Virus record (IMG/VR): IMGVR_UViG_3300034104_001971
Location: 1-21,619 of that record
DNA length: 21,619 nt
Origin: a virus
Reading direction: 5' to 3' (one strand)
Under the pieces are notes generated by a model that saw nothing but the letters and a program-made list of their open reading frames with translations, made no database searches and was not told the origin of the DNA. Positions 13,969 to 20,416 of the stretch are shown piece after piece (the first letter of the stretch is position 1; the number at the start of each line of letters is the position of its first letter). A program made the translations under genes and the position numbers.

Positions 13969-14241
13969 TTATTGTAGTTTATAGCAAAAAACATCCACAT
14001 CGCTAACATCCCTAACCACACGAGCAAATATGCCCATTGCATTCAGTTTGTCAATCATGTACTGTTGCAGTTCAGACACAACTCCTTTGTCAGTTTTGAC
14101 CTCAAGCATGATGACTGTACCTTTCCTAATCGCCATCAAGTCGCAAATCCCAGGTGTTGAGGTGCTGATCAGCTTTGTCACAAACCACCCATTATCTTTA
14201 AGTCGCTTAACTATTTTTGTCTGGAGTGTTGATTCTTTCAT
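13969..14241 (-). CDS. VRR-NUC domain nuclease
   Basis: This 90-residue protein consists of one VRR-NUC domain (PD-(D/E)XK fold). Visible features are the N-terminal helix ESTLQTKIVKRLKDNGW, the substrate loop STPGICDLMAIRKG with the catalytic Asp, VIMLEVKTDKG with the E-x-K pair, and the helix ELQQYMIDKLNAMG with the conserved Gln. Stand-alone members act as structure-specific endonucleases or Holliday-junction resolvases. In a phage this fits resolving branched replication or recombination intermediates before packaging. It is placed between the methyltransferase (1 nt gap) and the primase-helicase (2 nt gap), which indicates one operon. Confidence 0.9.
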   Translation of the reverse strand: MKESTLQTKIVKRLKDNGWFVTKLISTSTPGICDLMAIRKGTVIMLEVKTDKGVVSELQQYMIDKLNAMGIFARVVRDVSDVDVFCYKLQ

Positions 14242-14242
14242 A

Positions 14243-15202
14243 TTAAAACATTTTGGTTTGCATTAGATAAGGTTTGATGTTTTGTTCGCATATTTTGATA
14301 TACTCTGTACTCATTTCGCTTCCTACAAAGTTCCTATTTGCTCTCAAAGCTGCCATTGCTGTTGTGCCTGTTCCCATAAATGGGTCATAAATCAGTCCAC
14401 CTTCAGGGCAGCCTGCAAGTATAGGCTTTTTTATTAAATCTGTGTTGTATGACGCAAAATGTTGGTCTGTGCTTCCTTTGGTTGTAATATCCCAAAAGTC
14501 TGATACTGTGCCAGGATTCTTACCTTTCGGATTAAATGATACAGCATTTGTTGCAATCCATTCATTATTTTGTGATTTTACATCACCTTTATATTCATGC
14601 CTTTTGCCATCATTTCGCTTATCGTTTGAGTGCTTATGCTTATCTCTTATTGAATCCAAATCAAAATAATACTTCTCTGACTTAGTCATAAAAAATATGT
14701 ACTCATGCTTCTTGGTGAACCTATCTGTTACAGATTCTGGCATACCATTGCGCTTTGCCCAAATTATGTCATTTCTTACAATCCATCCTCTGTCAATGCA
14801 ACCGATAGCGAACCTGTGCGGAATCAACAGAAGGCATTTATTTGGTAGATTCTTAGGTTTTAAAAGCTTTCCACTTTCTCCTCTATTAATAATATAGGTT
14901 GACTCAGATTGATAATCTTTACCTCTTGCGAGTGCTGCATTTGTGCCACTTTGAGTTGAGAAACTATCACCCAAATTTATCCAACAAGTTCCTTCATCTT
15001 TTAGCACTCTGTATATTTCATCCATCATTTCCCAAAGATGGTCAAGGTATTCCTGAAAGGTAGACTCTAATCCCCATTGCCCATCATAACCATAGTCACG
15101 AAGTTGCCAATAAGGAGGTGATGATATAACACAATCTATGCTTTTGTCTTGCATCTTTTTAAGAGTATCAAGACATGGTTCATTAAAAATAGTGTTAATC
15201 AT
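14243..15202 (-). CDS. DNA (N4-cytosine or N6-adenine) methyltransferase, beta class, orphan
   Basis: This 319-residue enzyme has the circularly ordered motifs of type II amino-methyltransferases. The catalytic motif IV SPPYW is at residues 28-32, and the SAM-binding motif I YDPFMGTGTT lies near residue 273, followed by NRNFVGSEMSTEY. Catalytic-before-SAM order marks the beta class, and SPPY is common among N4-cytosine enzymes, though N6-adenine is also possible. A target-recognition insert lies around 165-245. No restriction endonuclease is next to it, so it probably methylates phage DNA to evade host restriction or to regulate the phage. It starts within the stop of a small upstream gene (ATGA overlap). 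Confidence 0.9.
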   Translation of the reverse strand: MINTIFNEPCLDTLKKMQDKSIDCVISSPPYWQLRDYGYDGQWGLESTFQEYLDHLWEMMDEIYRVLKDEGTCWINLGDSFSTQSGTNAALARGKDYQSESTYIINRGESGKLLKPKNLPNKCLLLIPHRFAIGCIDRGWIVRNDIIWAKRNGMPESVTDRFTKKHEYIFFMTKSEKYYFDLDSIRDKHKHSNDKRNDGKRHEYKGDVKSQNNEWIATNAVSFNPKGKNPGTVSDFWDITTKGSTDQHFASYNTDLIKKPILAGCPEGGLIYDPFMGTGTTAMAALRANRNFVGSEMSTEYIKICEQNIKPYLMQTKMF

Positions 15203-15414
15203 TTTATCTTAGTTTTATCAGGATTGCTTCCTTTGTCATTAAATTTAATGTATTCGTAGCTTGGGTAATAAATTTCAAACATCTCCTCTGATCCCCATAT
15301 CTTAGGATGTATCTCAAACATCCATTGCCCATCTTTTAGTCGCCATCTTGCGTTCTTCCTATCTAAATTGCCTTGGATGTACTCAGTAATTGAGTTAGTC
15401 TTTTTTTGATGCAT
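15199..15414 (-). CDS. Small basic protein of unknown function (71 aa)
   Basis: This 71-residue protein is unrecognised. It is rich in Lys, Trp and Tyr, with RWRLKDGQWMFEIHPKIWGS in the middle and YYPSYEYIKFN after it, which suggests a small beta-sheet domain. The basic ends (MHQKKTNSI and DKTKIK) could touch nucleic acid. The stop overlaps the methyltransferase start as ATGA, so translation is coupled. Its start lies within the tail of the preceding 55-residue membrane ORF (52-nt overlap). Confidence 0.6.
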   Translation of the reverse strand: MHQKKTNSITEYIQGNLDRKNARWRLKDGQWMFEIHPKIWGSEEMFEIYYPSYEYIKFNDKGSNPDKTKIK

Positions 15415-15530
15415 AGTGTTGTTTGTTTAAGTGTATAAAATGTGTGAGTGAGGATAAAAATAATGATAAATACGGGAATTGATACAACGAAAAAATAAAT
15501 TACCATTAGGATGTAAGGGATTGTTTTCAT
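15363..15530 (-). CDS. Small single-pass membrane protein (55 aa)
   Basis: A 55-residue ORF fills the space between the SNF2-like helicase and the 71-aa gene. It begins MKTIPYILMVIYFFVVSIPV and remains hydrophobic to about residue 28, one long membrane helix, then has a polar basic tail (CIKKRLTQLLSTSKAI). ATG 15530 overlaps the helicase stop as ATGA, the same coupling used by several neighbours. That is the best evidence that it is translated. Its 3' end overlaps the next gene by 52 nt. Function unknown; an inner-membrane anchor or regulator is possible. Confidence 0.55.
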   Translation of the reverse strand: MKTIPYILMVIYFFVVSIPVFIIIFILTHTFYTLKQTTLCIKKRLTQLLSTSKAI

Positions 15531-16765
15531 ATATTAAAGTCCTTTTTGAAGTGATAAGTGGTATAATCTTTCTTATTCATCACAGCCTCATATATCTTGT
15601 CCTCAATGCCACCCTTACTAAATATCCAATGAATATTTGCTTGTTTTACCCGATCTTTCGTTTGGATTCTTGCTCGTGCTTGCCAGTAACTAACCGCCGA
15701 AAAGTCAATATTTAAGAATATTAGCGCATCAGCAGTTGAGATGTTGACCCCTTCGCGACCCGATTGTATTTGAGAAATGAATACCAAATTGGTTGACTCG
15801 TTGAACACAGTTGCCTCAGTTGTAATCCTATCAGACCCGAACACATACCTAATTGCCATTTCTTCAGCTATAAACTTATAATATATGGCAATCTTAGTAC
15901 CCCTAAACGTCTCCTTGACGTATTTAACCTTTGTGTAGTCAACCACCTTCGCCATCCTTTCTGGTTCATCAACTATCACAGTACCACTATAAATCTGGTG
16001 TAGCTTCTGCATTAATTTAACCGCCGTATCCCCAAGCACTACCTGCCCTTCTTTGTTCCTCACCACCTTATCAATCCTAAGCCTATTTGCAAGCGTGTAG
16101 GTTGACTCAAGCATCTCAACGTGATGGATGTGTTCATTTACAAGTGACTCAAAGCCTGCTTGCTCTTGGGTGAAGGTAAGGAACAAATGCCCACATAAGT
16201 CCATAACCATCTTTTTATCAGCCTGGTCATAATTATTAAATGACTGACCATTTATCTTCATCTTCTTCACGTTGACAAATTGCGTTGCCCATTTGTAGAA
16301 GTTAGCATAGTGGTCAAATGGTGAGTAACTACTAACCCAGAACTGATGGTAAAGCTGAGAGAATGACTCAGGGTTTGGTGTACCACTAAGGTAGATAATA
16401 GGCTTACCAAAGCAGATGCGCTTCAACTCTTTTGCACGAGCAGATGGGATAGGATAAGCAGCCAAGCTATGCGCCTCATCAATAATAATAAGATCAAATG
16501 ACTCATGCACATTACCGAGCTGCTCAAAGTTCGTGACATATATACCCATCTCAATACCACTCTCACTAAATTGGTTGACAATATCAGTAATTGCTTTCTT
16601 CTTAGTAACAAACAAGACTGACTTAGCACCAAACTTGTGGGCCGTTGCCATAGCTGTAAGAGTTTTTCCTGTGCGAACTTGCATTGCGAGGTAAGCAATT
16701 CTATACTTATTTAATAGACTAACTGCCTTATCACTTATCTCCTCCTGGTAGTCCCTTAGTATCAT
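15527..16765 (-). CDS. SNF2-like superfamily 2 DNA helicase/translocase
   Basis: This protein of 412 residues from ATG 16765 shows the ordered SF2 motifs: MILRDYQEE (Q-like), Walker A MQVRTGKT at residues 28-35, the DEAH box in LIIIDEAHSL near 98, LSGTP (motif III), then in the second RecA-like domain SQIQSGREGVN and SYWQARARIQ (motif VI). Phage enzymes of this type unwind or translocate along DNA in replication or recombination. The frame extends to TTG 16798. ATG 16765 is preferred because it overlaps the previous stop as ATGA and begins immediately before the Q-like motif. It lies in the middle of the early operon. Confidence 0.92.
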   Translation of the reverse strand: MILRDYQEEISDKAVSLLNKYRIAYLAMQVRTGKTLTAMATAHKFGAKSVLFVTKKKAITDIVNQFSESGIEMGIYVTNFEQLGNVHESFDLIIIDEAHSLAAYPIPSARAKELKRICFGKPIIYLSGTPNPESFSQLYHQFWVSSYSPFDHYANFYKWATQFVNVKKMKINGQSFNNYDQADKKMVMDLCGHLFLTFTQEQAGFESLVNEHIHHVEMLESTYTLANRLRIDKVVRNKEGQVVLGDTAVKLMQKLHQIYSGTVIVDEPERMAKVVDYTKVKYVKETFRGTKIAIYYKFIAEEMAIRYVFGSDRITTEATVFNESTNLVFISQIQSGREGVNISTADALIFLNIDFSAVSYWQARARIQTKDRVKQANIHWIFSKGGIEDKIYEAVMNKKDYTTYHFKKDFNI

Positions 16766-16947
16766 GCCTTTTGTATTTCTTGTTTTACTTCTTCCCAATA
16801 TTCTTTATCATATCCTACATAATTAAATGCAAGAGCAGTCATTATCTCATCTACTGTTACCAATGCACATTGCTTAGAAATATTTAGACTAATAAGTTTT
16901 GACATAAATTTCAAAACTAACCAAGATGCTTTTTCTTTTGGTGTCAT
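16762..16947 (-). CDS. Small helical phage protein of unknown function (61 aa)
   Basis: This 61-residue protein opens MTPKEKASWLVLKFMSKL, has a central KQCALVTVDEIMTAL helix and ends YWEEVKQEIQKA. The combination KQCAL-x-x-VDEI followed by YW-x-EVKQEI is one I recall from many small uncharacterised Bacteroidota phage proteins; no function is known to me. It is predicted all-helical. Both ends overlap neighbours by ATGA (16944-16947 upstream, 16762-16765 downstream), so it is tightly coupled to the helicase. Confidence 0.8.
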   Translation of the reverse strand: MTPKEKASWLVLKFMSKLISLNISKQCALVTVDEIMTALAFNYVGYDKEYWEEVKQEIQKA

Positions 16948-17132
16948 AATTCTTGATTTTCTGGTAAAATAATAGACCTAACATACCCAAGCATTCTAAA
17001 TTTCTCTACTGTTGCTTGTAGATGCTCAACAGCTTCTCCATGATAGATCATGGCATCAATAAGTTCTCCTAAGAGTTTGTGTCTTTCGTTGATGTTAAGG
17101 TCACCCCATTTAGGCAATTGCATTTCGGACAT
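16944..17132 (-). CDS. Small protein of unknown function (62 aa)
   Basis: This 62-residue protein starts MSEMQLPKWGDLNINERHKL and is followed by two predicted helices (LLGELIDAMIYHGEAVEHLQ and TVEKFRMLGYVRSI), ending ILPENQEL. It is not recognised. Its acidic, helical make-up resembles other short early phage proteins. It overlaps the next gene by ATGA. Its start lies inside the 3' part of a possible zinc-ribbon ORF in another frame, so its exact start (Met1 or Met4) is uncertain. Confidence 0.65.
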   Translation of the reverse strand: MSEMQLPKWGDLNINERHKLLGELIDAMIYHGEAVEHLQATVEKFRMLGYVRSIILPENQEL

Positions 17133-17215
17133 AGTGATTGTTTTTTTAGTGTGATTGTGTATAAAGATTTACAGCATCGGCATTTAATCCAACTCGGCGT
17201 CATGTTGCGTTTCAT
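17069..17215 (-). CDS. Possible tiny zinc-ribbon protein (48 aa) overlapping both neighbours
   Basis: This frame reads MKRNMTPSWIKCRCCKSLYT and then TLKKQSLCPKCNCLNG, two Cys knuckles (C-x2-C or C-x-C-C, and C-P-K-C) about 15 residues apart, the layout of a zinc ribbon. ATG 17215 follows GAAGAAG, a good ribosome-binding context. It overlaps the 3' end of the 83-aa gene by 32 nt and the 5' end of the 62-aa gene by 64 nt, and it covers the 51-nt gap between them. Heavy overlap is the main argument against it. If real, it could bind nucleic acid. Confidence 0.45.
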   Translation of the reverse strand: MKRNMTPSWIKCRCCKSLYTITLKKQSLCPKCNCLNGVTLTSTKDTNS

Positions 17216-17435
17216 CTTCTTCGTAATAGTTGCCATATTTTTCTTTTTGCCAGAGTTCATAAGGTGATAGATATTGCTTCTCCATTGCTTTTGCTTCTGC
17301 AATATCTTCTTGAGATAGGTAACCTTGCCTGTGGTGGTATCTTAGTGCCAACCATTCAACTGCTGTTAAGTTTTTAAGTATTCCAATATTCATATCGGCA
17401 TTACTTGTTTGTGTTATTTTTATTTGTTGTGCCAT
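17184..17435 (-). CDS. Small helical phage protein of unknown function (83 aa)
   Basis: This 83-residue protein contains the pattern TAVEWLALRY, then LSQEDIAEAKAMEKQYL, and ends in an acidic tail (YYEEDETQHDAELD). Short proteins with TAVEWL followed by AKxMEKQ recur in Bacteroidota phages in my recollection, without known function. It is predicted to be mainly helical and acidic. It starts 3 nt after the 110-aa gene and belongs to the early operon. Confidence 0.75.
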   Translation of the reverse strand: MAQQIKITQTSNADMNIGILKNLTAVEWLALRYHHRQGYLSQEDIAEAKAMEKQYLSPYELWQKEKYGNYYEEDETQHDAELD

Positions 17436-17438
17436 AGT

Positions 17439-17771
17439 TTATTTGATTGTTACTTCAATTGTTTTACCTCTAAGAATATCAGTTAGCAGTCCATCAAGTT
17501 CCTCACGTTGTTCAGGGTTTAGTAGTGCAATCTTCTCAGTCAGCGAGTCATACGAAAATGCATCAGATGCAATCTCCTTTCTCATCCCTTCTCTCACCTC
17601 ATCATCAAAGTGAGGGTAAGTTACAACATCTCTAAGTATCCAATTTAGCTTTAACGAATAATTGGCAAATATTGTAGCCCCACGAGTTCCAGGTGCTGAC
17701 CGAACAAAGTCCTTTGCATATTCATCAGCTAATTTTAAATGATGGATACATGATACTACTGAGCTACCCAT
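17439..17771 (-). CDS. Protein of unknown function (110 aa)
   Basis: This 110-residue protein begins MGSSVVSCIHHLKLADEYAK and has a conserved-looking block, SAPGTRGATIFANYSLKLNWIL, followed by an acidic helical half with DEVREGMRKEIASD and LNPEQREELDGLLTDIL. No family is recognised. It is predicted largely helical and soluble. It overlaps the upstream gene by 8 nt (ATGGGTAG contains this start and that stop), which supports the start chosen. Confidence 0.7.
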   Translation of the reverse strand: MGSSVVSCIHHLKLADEYAKDFVRSAPGTRGATIFANYSLKLNWILRDVVTYPHFDDEVREGMRKEIASDAFSYDSLTEKIALLNPEQREELDGLLTDILRGKTIEVTIK

Positions 17772-17952
17772 TGATGTCTTTTTTCATACGTTCTAAATAA
17801 AGGATGGCATCCATTAACTCCTCTTGCAAGTGGTTCATCCAATCAACAACATCAAGATCATTTCTCTCTAAGGTTGACCCATACTTTGTGATGCCTCGTT
17901 GTGACCTTTCGTTGAACTTCTGCACCACTTGCTCTACTATTTTATCCTTCAT
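17764..17952 (-). CDS. Small MazG-like helical protein (62 aa)
   Basis: This 62-residue protein has RSQRGITKYGSTLERNDLD followed by WMNHLQEELMDAILYLERMK. The pairing of RG-x-x-KYG with a helix carrying EE-x-x-DA-x-x-YL is common in short phage proteins distantly resembling MazG-type nucleotide pyrophosphohydrolases, in which EExxD binds metal. A single such helix is too little to claim catalysis; it may act as an oligomer or have another role. It overlaps both the nuclease gene (11 nt) and the 110-aa gene (8 nt). Confidence 0.7.
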   Translation of the reverse strand: MKDKIVEQVVQKFNERSQRGITKYGSTLERNDLDVVDWMNHLQEELMDAILYLERMKKDING

Positions 17953-18694
17953 TCTTCTGATGTGTTATTTGGTAAGATGTGCGCTTTGGCTTGATGTCAT
18001 CGTTGATTGACTTCCAAAGTGAAAATGTTGTTTGGAATGTCTGCCAATCCTTTGCTGACTCGTCAAGTGTTCTGGTGAGTAGTTGCCAACCAATACCTTG
18101 TATTGCTCCTCCTTTGCCTGCTGTCCTTGTTTTTGCATTGAGCCAAAGTATTGCCACTCCATCAACATGGTAATCATATTCCTTTAACAACTCATTATAA
18201 GCTGCCAATTGAAGCCAATATGACTCATGCATATTGTTGGAGGTCTTGATGTCAACGAGGTACTCTTTGCCATTTATCTCAAGCACTCTGTCAACTGTGC
18301 CGGCAAAGCCAAGCACATCAGATGAGAAGTGCATCTCCATCATTCGCATTTTTGGAGTCTGTGTATTGCAGAAGTCAACATACCTCTCAAACATCGCCCA
18401 CTCTAACATCTTATATTTAGGCTTTCCGTATTGGTTGACAAATGTCACCTCTTGGTGCTGATCGTATTGCTCAGTCAACTCATGCACAAGAGAGCCTCTC
18501 TTACCAGCCTCATCACGAATGGTATCAGCATCTTGACCCACATCTTTGAGCCATTTGAAGAACGCTGCATCTTTTGGATATGCTTCTAAAATTGTGGTGA
18601 CTGATGGCACATAATTGCCATTCTCAGTAGCATAGAACCGATTGTCCACGAACTCAATACGGCCTTTGTTGATGTCAATGTTGAAATTTTGCAT
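17942..18694 (-). CDS. PD-(D/E)XK nuclease (RecB/Cas4-like exonuclease)
   Basis: This 250-residue protein has the motifs of phage RecB-like nucleases. After an N-terminal part with YVPSVTTILEAYPKD, it shows GSLVHELTEQY (His-containing motif), GFAGTVDRVLEINGKEYLVD with the catalytic Asp, VDIKTS with the D-x-K pair, and WLQLAAYNELL, the QxxxY motif. Such proteins are 5'-3' exonucleases or recombination nucleases that prepare single-stranded ends. The gene next upstream encodes an SSB-like protein, a common pairing. A hairpin separates the two genes. An iron-sulfur cluster as in Cas4 is not evident. Confidence 0.88.
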   Translation of the reverse strand: MQNFNIDINKGRIEFVDNRFYATENGNYVPSVTTILEAYPKDAAFFKWLKDVGQDADTIRDEAGKRGSLVHELTEQYDQHQEVTFVNQYGKPKYKMLEWAMFERYVDFCNTQTPKMRMMEMHFSSDVLGFAGTVDRVLEINGKEYLVDIKTSNNMHESYWLQLAAYNELLKEYDYHVDGVAILWLNAKTRTAGKGGAIQGIGWQLLTRTLDESAKDWQTFQTTFSLWKSINDDIKPKRTSYQITHQKNEG

Positions 18695-18715
18695 TAGTTT
18701 GTTTTTTTAAAGTGA

Positions 18716-18738
18716 GGTGTGGGCGATATACCCACACC
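18716..18738. other. Intercistronic GC-rich stem-loop after the SSB-like gene
   Basis: GGTGTGGG (18716-18723) and CCCACACC (18731-18738) form a perfect 8-bp stem with a 7-nt loop. On the plus strand it is followed by ATTTTTG. On the minus strand, the direction of the operon, it is followed by TCACTTT, a poor T-run. It may be a partial terminator or attenuator, or a 3' stabiliser of the SSB message that lowers expression of the genes beyond it. Confidence 0.65.
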
Positions 18739-18746
18739 ATTTTTGT

Positions 18747-19322
18747 TTAGAAAGGAACTTCATCGTTATCAGCTACCATTTTGTTAGAGCCAACGAAAAG
18801 GTTTTTTGCATTATTCTCAAGGAACTCCATCCTATCTGAGTCATCCCAAGTGTCCTTGCCTTTTACTTTGATCTTCACCAGGTCAGGCATTCCATTGGGG
18901 TTCTCACGAGTGAACGCCCACTTTAGTCCACTACCATTTTGGTTTAGGAAGCATACCGACTTCTTCTTGTCACCCTCAATGGTCAGCTTTGGGGTGATTT
19001 GTACCCTGTCAGAAAGCTTTACATTAGGCAAAGTCTTTAGGAAAGATGCACTATAACCAGATGAGAAGTTCATCTCAAGCTGATAGTTCACACCATTTGA
19101 CTCAACTTGGACCACCAAGAACTTGCCATAATCTGACTCCTTTGTGCCAACTCCTGTGATTGTACCTTCAAGCGAGTCATAGAACATCTCATATACTTCA
19201 CGACCCGCCTTGTTGATGCGAGAAACCGCACCCTCTGTCTTTTCTTTGAAGCTTCTTACAAGCTTGCCATTGCTAATTGATAAAAACACTTTTGATCCAC
19301 CTTGACTGTTAGTTAGTCCCAT
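18747..19322 (-). CDS. Single-stranded DNA-binding-like protein with acidic SSB-type tip
   Basis: This 191-residue protein is predicted mostly beta, with strands such as SKVFLSISNGKLVR, GTITGVGTKESDYGKFLVVQ and RVQITPKLTIEGDKKKSV. It ends DNDEVPF, close to the acidic, Phe-terminated tip by which bacterial and phage SSBs recruit partner proteins. The order beta-core, linker, acidic tip supports a role in coating single-stranded DNA during replication and recombination. I recall similar proteins from Bacteroidota phages without annotation. It sits between the regulator end of the operon and the exonuclease and overlaps the previous gene by 14 nt. Confidence 0.6.
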   Translation of the reverse strand: MGLTNSQGGSKVFLSISNGKLVRSFKEKTEGAVSRINKAGREVYEMFYDSLEGTITGVGTKESDYGKFLVVQVESNGVNYQLEMNFSSGYSASFLKTLPNVKLSDRVQITPKLTIEGDKKKSVCFLNQNGSGLKWAFTRENPNGMPDLVKIKVKGKDTWDDSDRMEFLENNAKNLFVGSNKMVADNDEVPF

Positions 19323-19647
19323 TTTTGTTTGTTTTATTGTTTAAAAATTCTTGCTTCTTTTTGTAAGATGCGAGTATATCTGCCATCCTATCGTTGTACA
19401 CCATTTGGTCAATTGTCTGAGCATACTTGTACTCAAAGTCCTCAATCTTGTACCTAATGGCTTCTGCACTTGCTTTTGACATATAGTAGATGTCAAGTGT
19501 GAGTGAGTTGTACTCATCCCAAAAGGCTGAGGGTATCTGATATAAGGTTCTGCGTTGTACCATTTCTTTATTGGATACTTTGTCATATTTAATCATTGCA
19601 ACACCAACCAAGCTACAAGCTATTAGTAGAAGGCATAGATACAGCAT
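19309..19647 (-). CDS. Membrane-anchored protein of unknown function (112 aa)
   Basis: From ATG 19647 the protein begins MLYLCLLLIACSLVGVAMIK, one hydrophobic segment, followed by a soluble helical part (FWDEYNSLTLDIYYMSKASA, then DFEYKYAQTIDQMVYN). The segment contains LIAC, which looks like a lipobox, but the lack of a basic n-region makes a lipoprotein doubtful. This start overlaps the regulator gene by 35 nt. An alternative ATG at 19596 avoids the overlap but loses the membrane segment. No family recognised. It overlaps the SSB-like gene by 14 nt. Confidence 0.6.
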   Translation of the reverse strand: MLYLCLLLIACSLVGVAMIKYDKVSNKEMVQRRTLYQIPSAFWDEYNSLTLDIYYMSKASAEAIRYKIEDFEYKYAQTIDQMVYNDRMADILASYKKKQEFLNNKTNKNGTN

Positions 19648-19810
19648 CTTCCAATGTGTTTAATGTGTTGACCAATTTGATATAAGTTGATTGTCTCATC
19701 TTACCAGAGTTTTCTGCTCTGTTAACTGTTACTGTGGTGACACCACTTAGGTATGCCAACTTCTCTTGGGTAATCCCCTTTTGTTTTCTTAGTTCTCTAA
19801 TTTCTTTCAT
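19613..19810 (-). CDS. XRE/Cro-type helix-turn-helix regulator
   Basis: This protein of 65 residues from ATG 19810 begins MKEIRELRKQKGITQEKLAY and continues LSGVTTVTVNRAENSG, a classic HTH_3 domain with the recognition helix around TTVTVNRAE. It is Cro/CI-like and would bind short operator DNA. The frame is open to ATG 19867, but that lies upstream of the predicted promoter, so 19810 is the better start. It is the first gene of the early operon. Direct repeats bracket its promoter, which suggests autoregulation and control of the early genes. No partner repressor is seen in the window. Confidence 0.88.
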   Translation of the reverse strand: MKEIRELRKQKGITQEKLAYLSGVTTVTVNRAENSGKMRQSTYIKLVNTLNTLEDAVSMPSTNSL

Positions 19811-19834
19811 TGCGATTTGTTTTTGTTTATAAAG

Positions 19835-19879
19835 CAAAGATATATACTTAACATATACAAAACACAAAAAAGATATATA
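19835..19879 (-). promoter_or_regulatory. Early-operon promoter with paired direct repeats
   Basis: On the minus strand TATCTTTG (19842-19835) matches the -7 consensus TAnnTTTG. TTTG at 19868-19865 is a -33 candidate with 22 nt between the boxes. On the plus strand AAAGATATATA occurs at 19836-19846, over the -7 box, and at 19869-19879, just before the -33 box, 33 nt or about three helical turns apart. These repeats are candidate operators for the HTH protein encoded 25 nt further on. Confidence 0.6.
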
Positions 19880-19895
19880 TTTTTTTTAGTAATAT

Positions 19896-19927
19896 GAAAA
19901 AGAAACCCCCTCATAGAAATGAGGGGG
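19896..19927 (-). terminator. Rho-independent terminator of the lysis cassette
   Basis: CCCCCTCAT (19906-19914) pairs with ATGAGGGGG (19919-19927) around an AGAA loop (TTCT on the minus strand). On the minus strand the stem is followed by TTTCTTTTT (19905-19897). It lies 25 nt past the endolysin stop and isolates the lysis cassette from the early operon. Confidence 0.85.
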
Positions 19928-19951
19928 GAAAAACAATCATTATGCTCAACC

Positions 19952-20416
19952 TTAATACACCAGATACGATGTCTTTCCGTTATTTCTTACTGCTTTGAGT
20001 ATTTGCTTTCTTTGCTTACCACTTGACTCATACGAAACGTGTACCCAGTCAGGGTTGTTTGCATCTCCGAACTCATAGATGAGCTGATCAAACTCAAGGT
20101 TGTCCTTGATATAATCAAAAACCATCCTATTGGTAACTCCGTTTGGTGTACCATCCATGTCTATGTCAATCGCTTCGCCCTGGCAATGTTGTGAGGTCAA
20201 TGATCCACCAATGGCAGCATTCAATTCCTTGCTTCTATACCCACTTGAGATATGTATAGGGCATCTGAAATGCTCTCTAATTGGTTGGAATACTTTCTCC
20301 GCTAATAACTTAAAATTAGCAATATGTTCTGCGGTTGGCATATTTGAAATACCTCTACGCTTTGCTGACTCTGACCTTACTACTTCTGATAGAGAAAGAT
20401 GCTCTGATAATTTCAT
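19952..20416 (-). CDS. Endolysin: M15-type peptidoglycan peptidase
   Basis: This 154-residue protein has the Peptidase_M15_3 layout. HISSGYRSKELNAAIGG precedes SQHCQGEAIDIDMDG with zinc ligands His77 and Asp84, and DWVHVSY holds the third ligand, His126. Such enzymes cut peptide bonds in peptidoglycan (D-Ala-D-Ala or cross-bridge) and serve as phage endolysins. There is no signal peptide, so release would depend on a holin. It starts within the stop of the spanin-like gene (ATGA overlap) and is the last gene before a terminator. Confidence 0.92.
   Translation of the reverse strand: MKLSEHLSLSEVVRSESAKRRGISNMPTAEHIANFKLLAEKVFQPIREHFRCPIHISSGYRSKELNAAIGGSLTSQHCQGEAIDIDMDGTPNGVTNRMVFDYIKDNLEFDQLIYEFGDANNPDWVHVSYESSGKQRKQILKAVRNNGKTSYLVY

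Noticed and set aside
19811-19867. Longer N-terminus of the XRE regulator from ATG 19867
   Set aside because: It lies upstream of the predicted -7 box, and the extra 19 residues are not part of the HTH domain.
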